This document shows, piece after piece, positions 35,451 to 48,300 of a stretch of 64,000 bases of DNA (the first letter of the stretch is position 1; each line of letters begins with the position of its first letter). The DNA is from Rotaria macrura (Eukaryota > Rotifera > Eurotatoria > Philodinida > Philodinidae): NCBI GenBank assembly GCA_900239685.1, contig OENT01000731.1, forward strand, positions 1 through 64,000. The letters are read 5' to 3'. Position numbers and translations under genes: made by a program. A model generated the notes under the pieces. That model made no database searches. It worked only from the letters and a program-made list of their open reading frames with translations, and was not told the DNA's origin.

Positions 35451-37617
35451 GTGTTTTCGATTGGTTTTGATTCAATCGAACATTTGTTTGTTCGGTTTCT
35501 CGAAAACACCGAATAAATCAACTTGATCTATATGCATTCTGCAATAAAAATGATTGCATGAACCATTGGTAAACAAATATCAGAAGGCCAGAGCGTTTCT
35601 CGCACACATTCAATCTATTTGCCATGTGTTGAAATCAGCTCTCAAACAAATGGAAAATCGTCCTATGTCAGCAAAGATTCTTTCTACTACATCTCCAATT
35701 AATATGGATATGACTTCGATCAGTTATTCATGTACTTACCATTGCTTAAAGAAACTATAATGAAGTTACCATATGATGCATGTGGAAAGAAAAACGTGTC
35801 CGTTATTATCTTTATCAATTTGTAAAGAGTCATACGACATTGCAGATCATTGATGAATTCAAAACAGCGAACGATCATTGATAACCTATTTGGTATTATA
35901 TTCAAAAATATTTCATTTACTCGGTGTTGAATTAAGCTTGCTGAACACAACATGTAGAAGTTATTGTTAAAATGGGATTTTTTTAAAGATGTTCCTCAAT
36001 AAATTCAACGGTTACGCTCTCAAGCGAATGGTTGACACTGATCGATGGTTCGCCAAGGTCGAAGTATGTTAAATGTTGAATTCGAAAATTTTTTAAAATA
36101 ATGCAGAATATCTTCTTTCCTTCACTAACTTGTTACTGGCAACTGTCGACGAAGAATAGATTTTCTATACGGAGACAGTCTTCGACAAACTTCGAATTTT
36201 ATAAGGATCCTTTTTCGAACGAAAATTTATTCAACTATCTACTCTATTCTGTTTGCATGTTCAAGCAAGAACAATCATTATGCAGACAAAAGAAATTTTT
36301 TTTCAATTCATATGTATTTAGTAGTAATGTAATAAGAAAAATTGAAAATCGATTGCTCCAAATCAATTTAAGGTTGAGAAGTAATAATGACGAACAGGAC
36401 CAGGATCAACTGGATTGCACAGAATTGGTAACTTGATGATTAATGAAATGGATCAGTTTGCCAATATGATAGCAATCTTTGGGTGTGAAAATAGCAAAGG
36501 TGTACACCAACAACCACATCCCACATGTGTTGACACTCGTGTCTAGAACCTTAAATATACTTGATGAACTTATGAGAAAATTTTCAAAGCATTGCGATAT
36601 CTGTTATAAACAAAGCACTTTCATGACACTTGGTAAAGGAAATCGAAAAAATAAAACAATGTTGATGTAACCGGACTTACTTGGAGTTGAGATGTAATGT
36701 TAATCATCTTTACGTGGCATACCATGGAAAGAAATCGGTAAAGAACGAAATAAAAGTTCTACCTAGCCCCTTGTTAGATGAATAATATGTTTATGTTTTA
36801 TTGAATCATATTCATATTCGTCAAAAATGAAATTTCAGTCTTGCCCTATAGGAATTCTTCTCCCTCCAGCAAATTAGATATGTATGAAATATCCACCACA
36901 CAATGAATCCTTTCTGAATGGGGAACGTTAAATATGTTTTTGTCTAGATCAATGATTAGTAGAGTGCTGCCAAATAGTTCGGCTACATCTCGTCTTCTAC
37001 TTGTTGATGTGGAAGTAGTGAATTTTGTATATGCTTTCATAACACTTCGTCACTGCTTGTCTGTCAGTTTGACTCCACGATACACAAAGAGACTTTCTGT
37101 GCAATCTTCTTCTGCGAGCTGTAAATAGTTGTTGTAATCAATGGCAAAATGATCCTATCGTGTCAGTGTCTTCAGTGGTAATTGTACTAAGATCACGAAG
37201 GAGACAGTTAAAGACTTAATACCTGAAAGTGTTTCTCGTTTACATGGAGATAAAAGCGAATTTGATCTCTCATGGAATCCAACCACCTGAATTAGTGTGA
37301 TGTTTTATATTTTCTACCGTTTGAGCTAACCGTTGAGCTTTCTTGTCTTTACTTATTCACCGCTAAAAACAACTTCAATATCACGATATTATTTCGTAAC
37401 ACTAAGTGTACTAGGAGCCCGTGGCATGTTGGCTTAGGGTATTCTATGTGCAGCAAGTGCTCCGGACGACGAAAATCTTTCTTCTCTCAAAAGCATATTA
37501 CAACGGTCTATGTGATATTGAACTCTTTTTTTTATTGAGTGTTGTTTGTCTTTATCATTTTCGCCTGTTGTACTTGACGTTCAGCCTCTAAATTGTTGCT
37601 TTTGTATGCATCTGCAA
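35451..37617. other. region with weak coding-like fragments, no gene assigned
   Basis: Several short frames look protein-like but do not connect: 35554-35760, one around 36000-36070 reading GYALKRMVDTDRWFAKVEV, 36101-36436, and one near 36437-36530 reading FANMIAIFGCENSKGVHQQ. None belongs to a family I recognise. A decayed host gene is possible, and chance is equally possible in DNA this AT-rich. Confidence 0.25.
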
Positions 37618-37820
37618 TAGGGGTGGCACTTTATCTTTAGTGAGTAAAGTAAACCTGAAACATCTCAGATTTTTTATGTACACAAGGAAAATATTTTTTT
37701 TAAACTTTACTTTATTCAGTTAAGTAAATTGAATTACTTTTGTTTATCGGTAAAGTAAAGTTGAATACTTTATTTTACTATACTTTTTGAAAGTAAAATA
37801 AAGATAAAGTGCCACCTCTA
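37618..37820. mobile_element. hAT-like MITE, TAGGGGTGGCAC family, copy 2
   Basis: The ends TAGGGGTGGCACTTTATCTT and the complementary AAGATAAAGTGCCACCTCTA match copy 1 at 19674-19944. The interior again consists of AAAGTAAAG-type repeats. Flanking 8-mers (ATCTGCAA and ATGCGAAG) agree only partly, so its target duplication has decayed or is not preserved. Confidence 0.82.
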
Positions 37821-39355
37821 ATGCGAAGACGCCGGAGAATTGTTTGAGCACATGACGATAGAGAGAAGGTGATGTCATTATTTTAATCGTGTTCTCTGCC
37901 ACTGGCAAATTAAGAAGAGGTTTTTCGTTTTAAGATGTACAAGTGAATGATTATTATTTTCATTATTCTATATCTTAATATTATTATTTTTCTTACTTTA
38001 CAAATAGAAATATCTGTAAGAAAGTCTGCCTGTGTATAGTATCGTATATACAACGAAATTCGATACGAGGAAAACATTTAGGTTCTCTTTCTTGTTTCCT
38101 GTAGCTACTTCAAATATTGATCATGATTAATCGTATGTAGAAAGATAAGTAGGAGAAAGTAGAATCTTGGAGAGCGATACATGAGATCATTGGAGGAGAA
38201 TTATGGCATCATATTTCTTGAAACAGAAGCTGACAAAGAAGAAAAACCGACGATCTCATGAATAGTAATTTTTGCACCGATGAACCTCGATCATTACTGA
38301 TCTCAGAATGGACTAGTACTGTTTCGTAGAGTTTTGGTGCCGTTTTAGGTCCCTTTATAAAGTAGAAAATTCAAAATGTAAGAAGAAATATTATTAATTC
38401 TCGATGGTCCAATTCAATGACTATGCAATTTTTAAAAACATCTCAAAACCCTATCAGCTAGTTGAATAGGTTACATGGTACGCCCTTTCGCGATGATACT
38501 TTTTCATTGACCGATCATTGAATTGTAGATTTCCAATTTCCCAGGAAGTGACCTCTAATGGTCCCGCTGTTGCTCGACACAATTATCTTGATCCACTATA
38601 TTACATGGAATTAAGTATCTTGTGTTTATTAGACTTTGAGATAAACCTGGTTCAGGGTGTGGATGCTGGGTGTGTGAATGTGATCATCTCGACCCTATAT
38701 ATCGCCACTTGCAGACCCCATATTCTATCCGCTCAGACCCACAGCCACACCTCAAAACTAGGATTAACCACGCATAGAGATGTTCCAATAGAAATAATAT
38801 TACAGTTCATATTTCGGTTTTTACTTGGTTTATTTCTCTTACTCGAAGTTGAAGTATACGACGAGTGCAGTCTTATCAATAGTTGTGTTGCATGTAATTC
38901 TGCATTAAAGATGTGCATCTTGATAAGACTTTTTTTATGGTTGTCGATAGCAAACGATGAATGATGCATTAAAAATCTGCTAAGTCTTGCTTCATCTTAA
39001 AGCAAGATATGTTTTACTCGAACATTGTCTTTAGAATGACTCTTACGCATTAAGTTGCGTGCTAATGCAGCACTGAATTAAAATGGAAAACATTTTCCCC
39101 CTTTTGTTCTTTATGAAAAATCCGCTTTCGAAAACTGTTTCTAAATATTTCAAAGTGTGGAGTGTGAATGTGGGTCAATACTTCCACTAAACAGCCAGGC
39201 ATACACCCTTACACACGCCCACCCAGAATCAAATCCAACTCAATATTATTGTTACATTCGTCTAACTTAGAAATGTTAAGCTCCAATTATATATTCTATT
39301 GTCGTTTTAGATAAAAATAAGCTCTACTATATCTTCATTTCATTAGCGCAGTTTC
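37821..39355. other. intergenic stretch upstream of the alpha-2-macroglobulin gene
   Basis: No gene is accepted. The 148-codon frame at 38518-38964 lacks any recognisable domain. Three TG-rich telomere-like tracts occur: 38654-38684, 38738-38757 (complement) and 39156-39176. A good 3' splice signal (TTCATTTCATTAG, ending at 39346) lies 9 bases before the proposed start codon and could be a trans-splice acceptor or the acceptor of an unseen upstream exon. Confidence 0.4.
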
Positions 39356-42300
39356 ATGAAGGGTATGCGACGAATACAAAAAGTGACGCTCGAGAACGAA
39401 CCGCCTAAGTCCTATCAGTTTCATTTTAATATTGACGAAGCAAATGAAGCGGATAATCAAGCTACGGTTGATGTTGAAGTGATACCATTAAATAATGATT
39501 CGCAACAACAGAACTTAACTCCGGATCAATTACAACAACTATTCAGTCAAGCTAGTTGTGAATTAGTTGCAGAATCCGTGGATGAGCAAGAGTTTTTTAA
39601 ACGCGAAACAACAATCAAAGCACCAAAAACAAGTAAAGTAATACAAACACCATTTCCACCTCCTCAAGCAGAGCGCGCAGAAGATTGCGACATTGATATT
39701 GAACAATTGAAACAGCTAGCTAAACAAGAAGCAGGTCCATTAATCATTGAAAGATATTCTCCTAGTGAAAGGCAAATCAATTATGTATTATCAACTATTA
39801 CATTAACATTCAATCAACCAATGATTGCTGTTTCATCGTTAGATGATAATATGAATACAGAAGATCTAGGCATATCATTAACACCAAAAATAGAAGGTCG
39901 ATGGAGATGGACAGGGACTAAAACACTTCAATTTGAAGCAAAACATCGTTTACCATATTCAACAAATTATACATTAAAAGTTGACAAAGAACATTGTGTA
40001 TCAGCGATTGGAGGTAAAACAATTTGAAGCTATAACAGTTAGCATGCACATCTAAAAGAAAAATCGTTTGACTTGATATGAACATGTGTTAAGGTGAAAA
40101 ACTTCTGGGCTAAAAAAGGAGACCATTCCGACCTGATCAAATTCTTCTTCTAAAATGTTATGATTTTTTAAAACTTGTTCTTTAAAATCTGAAAAAGCTC
40201 AAACTTTTAGTTTCATAAACTTCTTCCTCACATAATTTGATAGAAGCAAGTGTTTTCTTCAATACGAGGAGGCTCGGAGAATTTTCCGATGAACTTTCCC
40301 CGGAGATATAAACATGGAGACAAAATCAAGCTATGCACAGTCATGATTTGTTTGTACGAATGTCTTCGATTGCCTCTACAACCAACCAGTCACATTAGAA
40401 CCGTCGATACCAGGATACAAACCAAGCTGAAATCTTTATTACCGATAATTCAGATTCAATGTCAGGCTGTAATATTTTGAAGCTTTTTTTACTTCAATCT
40501 TCGGCTTGTAACGAAGTTTGCAAGAAAAAAAACGATTCTTCATAGCAATATTTTAGTATTTTTTAAATATCTCCTGAAGAAAGGCATACTTTTCGAGAAC
40601 AGACGTCAGAATCTAAGATTGAGGCTCAATTAAATGTGGTAATAATTTCAGCTAGATCGAAAACCGACTTCCAAAGTTTTTATGGATGCTAAAAAAGAGA
40701 GGTAACTCTTACATATTGAGAGAAAGAACCTCTCTAGAGTCATTTTTAAAGATAGATAAAAAATAATCACAAAGAAGTTATAGTATTGAGAAACATAACG
40801 CCTGCTTCATATTTTATTCAAGTTTATGCTTAAAGTTTAATCAATTTATAAAACTGTTGTCAGACGGTAATCAATGAAGGAATTCTTATAATTTGCTGAG
40901 AACAAGCAATTGCAGTGATAAAAGATAGAGTTATCGAAAAAATAATCGGTAAATTTTTCCTTTGATTATCTCTAACCACTTCTAAAGTGTAGTTTCATCA
41001 ATCCATCAGAAAATGCCTAAGAAAGCATCTATACTACTTTCATTTACTATTAAACAAAAGCCTCACGTGTAATGAGAAGGATTTTTACATTTAAAAAAGC
41101 AATCTGCTGAAAATTAAACAAATCAGTCTAGTGTCTTATTATTATGCTCGCCTAGATACATGTAATATTATGAATAATTTTAGCACATCGTATAATGAAC
41201 TAGAAAATGTGTATCAAGTTGTTTGCATTTTTTCAAAATGATATGATTCACGATGACATAATTAGCATTTATAAGAGTGTTTCTACTTTCGGATGTTCTG
41301 ATGAGGTTCAATAGAGACATAGTGTCAGGAAAAGGAGTTCTCTAAAGACTGTATAATGATGTTTTTGATTTGTGCCTCGTATTCTACACTCATAATTTGA
41401 TGTTCTTATTGTTTTTAGGAAAGTTGGATGATGAGTTTTTCTTTGAATTTTCAACAACAACACCACAAGTTCTTCAGTTCTCACCAAATGGAACAATATC
41501 AACATTAAAGCCTAAATGCTTTCTTTTATTTAATCAAAAAATTGATATGAATGATATCTTAAAACATCTGCGTGTACTGCATGGTGATGGACAGACACTA
41601 CAAAACGAAGAATTAGAACTTGTAAATGAAACAGCAGCAAAAACTGAATTTGAATCGTTTCTGAATGCTAATGAAGGAAATCATGAGAAATATGTTGCAT
41701 TTACGTTCAAACATGATTTACTAAAAGCAACAGACTATACAGTTCAACTACCTGTCGGTTGCCCATCAGCCGAAGGTCCATTAAAGACAACATCAGAGTG
41801 GTCAGCTAGTTTCAAAACTTATGAACCTTTAAAAATTATTGATTGGTTTCCAAATAAAAAGAATACGTGGCAACCATCTGTTGCTCCTGGTCATAGTTGG
41901 TCACTAACATTCAATAATTCATTAGATCATTCAACAATTAATAAATCATTATTCCAATTCGAACCAGAAGTCAATGGTTTAGGTAATTATAGACGAAGCT
42001 TGTTTCATGATATATTTTCTTATGTCTGCATGTTAATGAGAAAAGTGTAATTGTAAACAAAGATGCTGACATTTTCTGGATAAGTTTTATGACCTTGTCT
42101 AGAAAACTGCATCATTGATGCCTATCACTGTTTATTTGGTAGTTTAAAGAAAACTTTACTTTAGGTATTGAACATAAGCAGCACAATGATCGACAAATAA
42201 CATTCTATAATAATTCTAAACCAAATACTGTTTATACGCTACTTCTACAAGTTGGATCATTGAAAGATATTCATGGTCAAACATTAGAACATGATCATTC

Positions 42301-45300
42301 TGATAAATCAATTCAATTTCATGTACATGATTCACCACCATTGATTGGAAATATATCCGGTGCAACAGGTATCGTACAAGAAAATAATAATAAAAAACAG
42401 AATTTTGAAAAACAAAAATTCTAAAATACGAACTCTTCTCACACAGCCGGAAACATTGATTATAAATATTTAATGAGAATTTTGTTTTAGGTATGATCAC
42501 AATGGATCCTGGTGTATTAGATGAACCATTTTACCCATTTATGGTTTACAATTATTCAGAAGTAACTCTTCGCATTCATCGAGTGAAACCAGAGCATCAT
42601 CATCCAAATTTACCGTGTTTTAATTCCTACTCGTACACCTATGAAGGAGAAGAATGGTATAATAAATTACCTGGCGAAGAGTTGCTAAATGAAGTTGTAC
42701 AAACAAACTGTGAACGTGATGAACCGAAGGAAATAAGAGTTCCCTTGAAGGAATATTTAACGAAAAACTCAGGTGTAGGTCAGTTAATTGTATTAATTGA
42801 ACCAACAAAAAAAGCATATAACCAATGTCAACAAAACGATTGGCAATATAGACAAATTATATCAGCCTGGCTACAGTGTACACGATTAGCAGTTGATGTT
42901 TTTGTTTGTTCAGGTATTTACCAATTAAAAGGAACGTGAACTATTTCGCTGCCGATTTATACTATTGACTTAATCCCAACCATGAAATATACCTTAAGGT
43001 TGAGTAGATATTACTAGACATCTAATTAGGTTGATAGTTATTCAGAAAATTTCTTAAATGCCAAATAAAAAAACAAAAGGACTACGAGAAAGAAATGGTT
43101 GTTAAATTTCACTTAAACTATCTTAGAATTTTCTTATTCAGCAGCATGTATCTGTTATCATGATTAAAATAATTTGACGGAATATGTGAATAGAAGAGTA
43201 ACAATACCACTGAGCTAAGATGTTATATAGAATATATAAATACATGTTGAAATCTCACAAAAAAAGCATTAAGACTTGAACCGAACCGTATAAGTACGTG
43301 AGCGTTGATCAGTGAAAGGATTAAATCTAACGCCACGCACATTCTACTGCAACCCTTTTCTCATTTCTTTGCGTTTATCTGTCTTCGATATTATGCAACG
43401 AGAAGTGTTTTGCAATTTTCAAAATCCTGTTGTCTTGTTTTCGAAGAACAATTATATTGTTTATAATTACTTTTTTTATTATAGGCACAACTGAAATTTT
43501 GACTGCATGGGTTACTGAATTAATGACTGGTGCACCCATCAATCAAGCAATTGTTTCAATATCGAATAAAAAGAAAGAAACAAATCAACAAGGATTATGT
43601 ATCATCGAAAAGTATAAGACAGAGAACGATGAAACAAAAGCAGAAAATACAATATTAGTCGTAGAAAAAGATGATGATGTATGTATGTCAGTAGATATTC
43701 ATAGTTATGCATCAAACTTTAATGATTATGTCTGGCATGTATTCAATGATCGAGGTTTATATAAACCAAAGGAAGAAGTGTATATAAAAGGTTATGTTCG
43801 ATTACTCAAAGTAACAGGAGAAGCAAAATTACCGACCTACGGCCATGGTATAATTAATTACACAATTTTTGATCCTCGTGGTCAAGAATTGCAACAGTCA
43901 CAAGTTGAATTGAATAATTATGGTGCATTTGATGTCAAATTTACATTACCTGACAATGTTAATCTAGGTAAAGTTGTATGTTCGTATTTGTATCTTTCTT
44001 CCTCTTTAATCTTCATACTATCACATGAATCTTACGTATTTTCACTTAAAATATATTTACTAGTAAGATTAGTAGCGTATTCAAGAGTAACAGTCAAAAA
44101 ACAATCAAATATTATACTAAGCGCCCTGAAGTTGTTTTTTTCTAGCAACGAAAATTTCATTAGACGTTTTCTTTTCGTGCATGTGAAGTCTTCCAACGTA
44201 AGTTTCATCTGCTGATAGTTTCATATATTTTGACTAGGGTGATTGTACTTTTTCATGTTGATGTGGTATTCAGTCGCTAAAAGCGAACACTCCTTGTTTC
44301 GAAAGGGTCGTCTCTTTGAGCCCATTTCAGTAGTCCGTACTATTCTCAATGTTTGCCCATAATGAATAGGTAGTTAACCTTGAAGCGTTGATTTCAAATT
44401 TATTACCATTGTAGATAAAAATGAAAATCATTAACTATTCCCGTTAAAAGGATTTAAGGAGAGAATTCACATCCCCTAATTTGTACTCGAATTTTTCCCG
44501 TTTTATAAAGAACACTGATTTGCATACATTCTGAAACTGTTTTGAAGAGCGGTCACGTGTTTTTTATTTTAAATTTTTGATCAAATGTTCAAGTGCTGAA
44601 CCTCTTTGTGACAACTGTAAATTGTTCCCAACGCAACAATTATAGATATTTCATTATTGCATAGTTTGATAGACCATTAAAAAAAACTGTAGTTACAGTT
44701 CCATGCAAACCTGTTATAGTTTTCCTTTTGAGATGTTACCTGATAATTATTTAAAATAAAGAATGCTCACTCCGATAGTTTATGATTTTATTTATAACTG
44801 AACAGCTTGCTGAGAATAATTCATTAGTCAAAAGCTCTAAGAATGGCCTGCAAAACTCTAGAGTGATTGTTGCAGAAACGTTTTCATAGAAGCTTATGAA
44901 ACTCGTTTAAAGTTTAGTGAGTTCCTCAAGTGCGGAATTATACGAATTACGTATTATGAGTCGTTCTGCATGCAATAATTTTTTCGTAAAAGATTACAAT
45001 ATAATTTTTTAAGCACAAATGCACTTAAAGATAAGCAACTACTGCGTTGCACATCACCGTATGTTTTCGAGCTCTTCTAAAATGAAGATAGAGATGAGCT
45101 TCGAGGACATTGGTCTCCAGCTCGAAGTAATCTCATTTAAATCATTTATCAAAAAATATGAAGACTTTCAAGATTTTCAGCAAATATAGGGAATTGTTAT
45201 CTCTAAGTTCTATCGACATCAAAAATATTCTGGAATGATGACTTATACCTGATGTTGTTGGCGGAATTCCTGGGGTCTTATAGAAAATTAATAAGTCAGA

Positions 45301-48300
45301 GTAAACTCTTCGAAACTGGCTTATAATTTATAGTACCTTACGCTAATGATTTCTGAAGATTTTTTTGTAGTTCTTCAGAAAACAAGTCTTTGTTTTTTAA
45401 GTGTAGAGTTTATGAATTAGCTGGCCTTATGAAAAAGTAATTCGCTGACTGGTTTTCAGGTGTTAAGAAATTTTCAGAGAACTCTAAAGAACTCCTAGAG
45501 ACTTTTGTAAATAACGAGTGTACAATTAAAATCCAAAATTCAAATTTGATTACCGTTTTCACGTATATATTCGGAAGTTTTGCATGAGGTTCGATAGAAA
45601 GATATTTTATGCACAAAAAAAGGTTCTTGTAGAGATTAAAGTACCAAGACACATGTTCTGAGATTAGTGCCCCATATAAAACATGTATTTCTACAATCAT
45701 TTCAAAGCAATCACATTTAAATTTCTCAATATCTTGATCTAATTAAATTCAAAATTTTACTGTAAATACTATATAGCAATATCTAGATGCAGATTCGTTT
45801 CGTTCTATCACCTATGTTTTTTGATGTTTTAGAAAATTTAAGATGTTTCTTAGCGTTTTTGTCATGATGAAGAAAGAAAAGATAATAGAGTGGCAAAAAA
45901 GATATAGATGTATAATGTTGTTTAATATGTATGATAACGCGTTAAACCCAATCAGGTCTGACATTCAGAAATTGTACTGAAATGATATCACCGACCGAGT
46001 TATGGTAAATTCAAAAATTCATATGCCTAGAAGCACTTACTAGAGAAATAAGCTGATGATCTAATGAGTTCTTAATTCAAACAGTGATTTCATGATGTGT
46101 CAATGCGTTTAAAATTTATGAGACTTCTTTCTTTTTTTGAGGGGAGCACTGTTGTTCACTTGAAGACTTTCACTAATTGTGCATATATGAACATATGATA
46201 ATATCACCGACAATACTGAGGTTGAATTTCATCGTAGAACTTTATCAGAAAAACTCGAATATCATGTATTCATTCAATATGATCTCTGTAATAATTATAG
46301 GAAAAATTAACAGATTTTTCATTTTGTATGCATTGCATCAAACTGTAGTCGTTCAAAATTCTTAAATATAGCTTTGATGCAATGTGTTCTGACAGAAATA
46401 ACTTTAACAGATAAATGATCTCAATACTGTGTTCATATTGAGCTGATACAATAGTTTTGACATGTTACATGTTGTAATTTTATTTTTAATTACTAGAATG
46501 TATGTGCAAAGTGGAATAAGCAGCATAAATAGTTGTGTTTCATACATATGCTGACCATTAGCCTAAAAATTGTTAAGGGTACATAGTCATATTTGTGAAA
46601 ATTACGCTTAAATAAAATTCACTTTGCAGCTAACGATTTAAAAGACAAAATATTTCAACACAACAGCATAGTTTAAAGAAAAACTCACTGCTTTCCACTT
46701 ATTCTCGTTTGATGAGTTACTATCTGTAATGTACTCAACCTACGTAAATTACTTTACACATCGTGATAGTTCCATACAAGGCTGTAACAAAATCTCTGAG
46801 TTTTTTTAACAGTTTCATCGTTACATGCAACACGCTGTGTAACAGAAAGTGCTATAATGCCTCGGAGGGAGAAAACAATTCAACTCTATATTAAATGCAT
46901 ATTGAAAAGATCTCAATAAAAATCATTCTTGTCTAATATTCTTTCATTATGATTCGAAATACAATACGAGAAGTAGTCTCTCACAATTAAAAATGTACAT
47001 CCCTGTACTCAATTGTTTATGCACATAACTATAATTTCTCAAACGGCTATATTCTTGCGAATGTTTATAAATATAAAGAAGAATTGATTAATTTTGAATT
47101 TCTATTATGATTAGGAAATGGATATGTAACGTTCAGTTTACAAGATTCTCAAAGTATTGAGACACATTATTTTAAAGTTCAAGAGTTCAGAAAACCAGAG
47201 TATGAAGTTTCATCAATGACTCGACCAACAATAGTACATTATTGTTATCCGACCGTTGATGAATATGTCATAGCTACTTGTCAAGGAAAATTATTTGCTG
47301 GTGGTTATTTAAATGATGCAAATGTTCGATGGACAGTACAAGCTGAAACAACAACATTTACACCACCTAAAAGATCTGACTATATATTTGGTAGAGCTCA
47401 ACCGTTCTTTTGCTGGTTTGGTAATAATAAGCGAACTGAAATATCATATCCAGAAATACATTTTCAAGTAATATAATTTTAATTTAAGCACAAAAGAGCA
47501 AGTTGCTCTCTGAAAAAGCAATTTCGAATTAGAAAGAAACAAATATGCACTATGATTAGATAAAATGAATTGTTGACTGTCAGTGAACAGACACAAAGTA
47601 TCTTGAAAGCTGCAGATAAAAGCAGGGATGAATCGGTTTCGGCACTTTCTCAATTACTACACGATCGAGAATGAGATTGGGTGGTCTTAGAAAACATATT
47701 TATTTGAATTTTTTTATTGAAAAATGCATATATATGAAATATTAGACTTCTAATGACACAATCTTTCTGAGATTAACTTTACTGCCCAGGTAGAAGGAAA
47801 TCCTCCATTCCTAATTGTGCATTAATGCGACGGAGAGTAGTTTTCATGCTATGAATTTAGTTTTCTTGTTGTTACTAACCTCTCATCCACTCATAAAAAA
47901 GTCAGTTTTTACCTGTCAACTAAGGACTACTTTTATGAAGAAATGTTCAAAATGTATAACAGACATAAAATGTGCAGTGACCTTGATCATCAAATCACCT
48001 ATGCTTATGGTCTTTTACCAGATAATGAGAGGGAATTATCGGACGGAAACTATGTAGTTACTTTAGTAAAAAACAGTCCACAAATCTAACAAGGAATCTG
48101 TACAGAGGCATAAAGTCTTTTACTGTACACAGCTTATTACTATCTTTATTGGATTGCATACAGTTTATTTACTATGATGGAACATGTGAAAATGTGAAAG
48201 ATTCCAAGATCTTCATCTTTTGCAAGCTGAGCTTTTAGAACGTCGTCGAATATTAAAAACGTTCAACAGAGAGTAGTTCAATCGATGTGTTTATTAAGCC

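Noticed and set aside
38518-38964. 148-codon frame upstream of the macroglobulin gene
   Set aside because: No domain is recognised, it overlaps TG-rich tracts open by composition, and it cannot be joined in a sensible way to the macroglobulin exon.
47815-48090. Possible extra macroglobulin exon in intron 6
   Set aside because: The protein-like frame ends in a stop, and the exons on either side already join in phase with continuous domain sequence.
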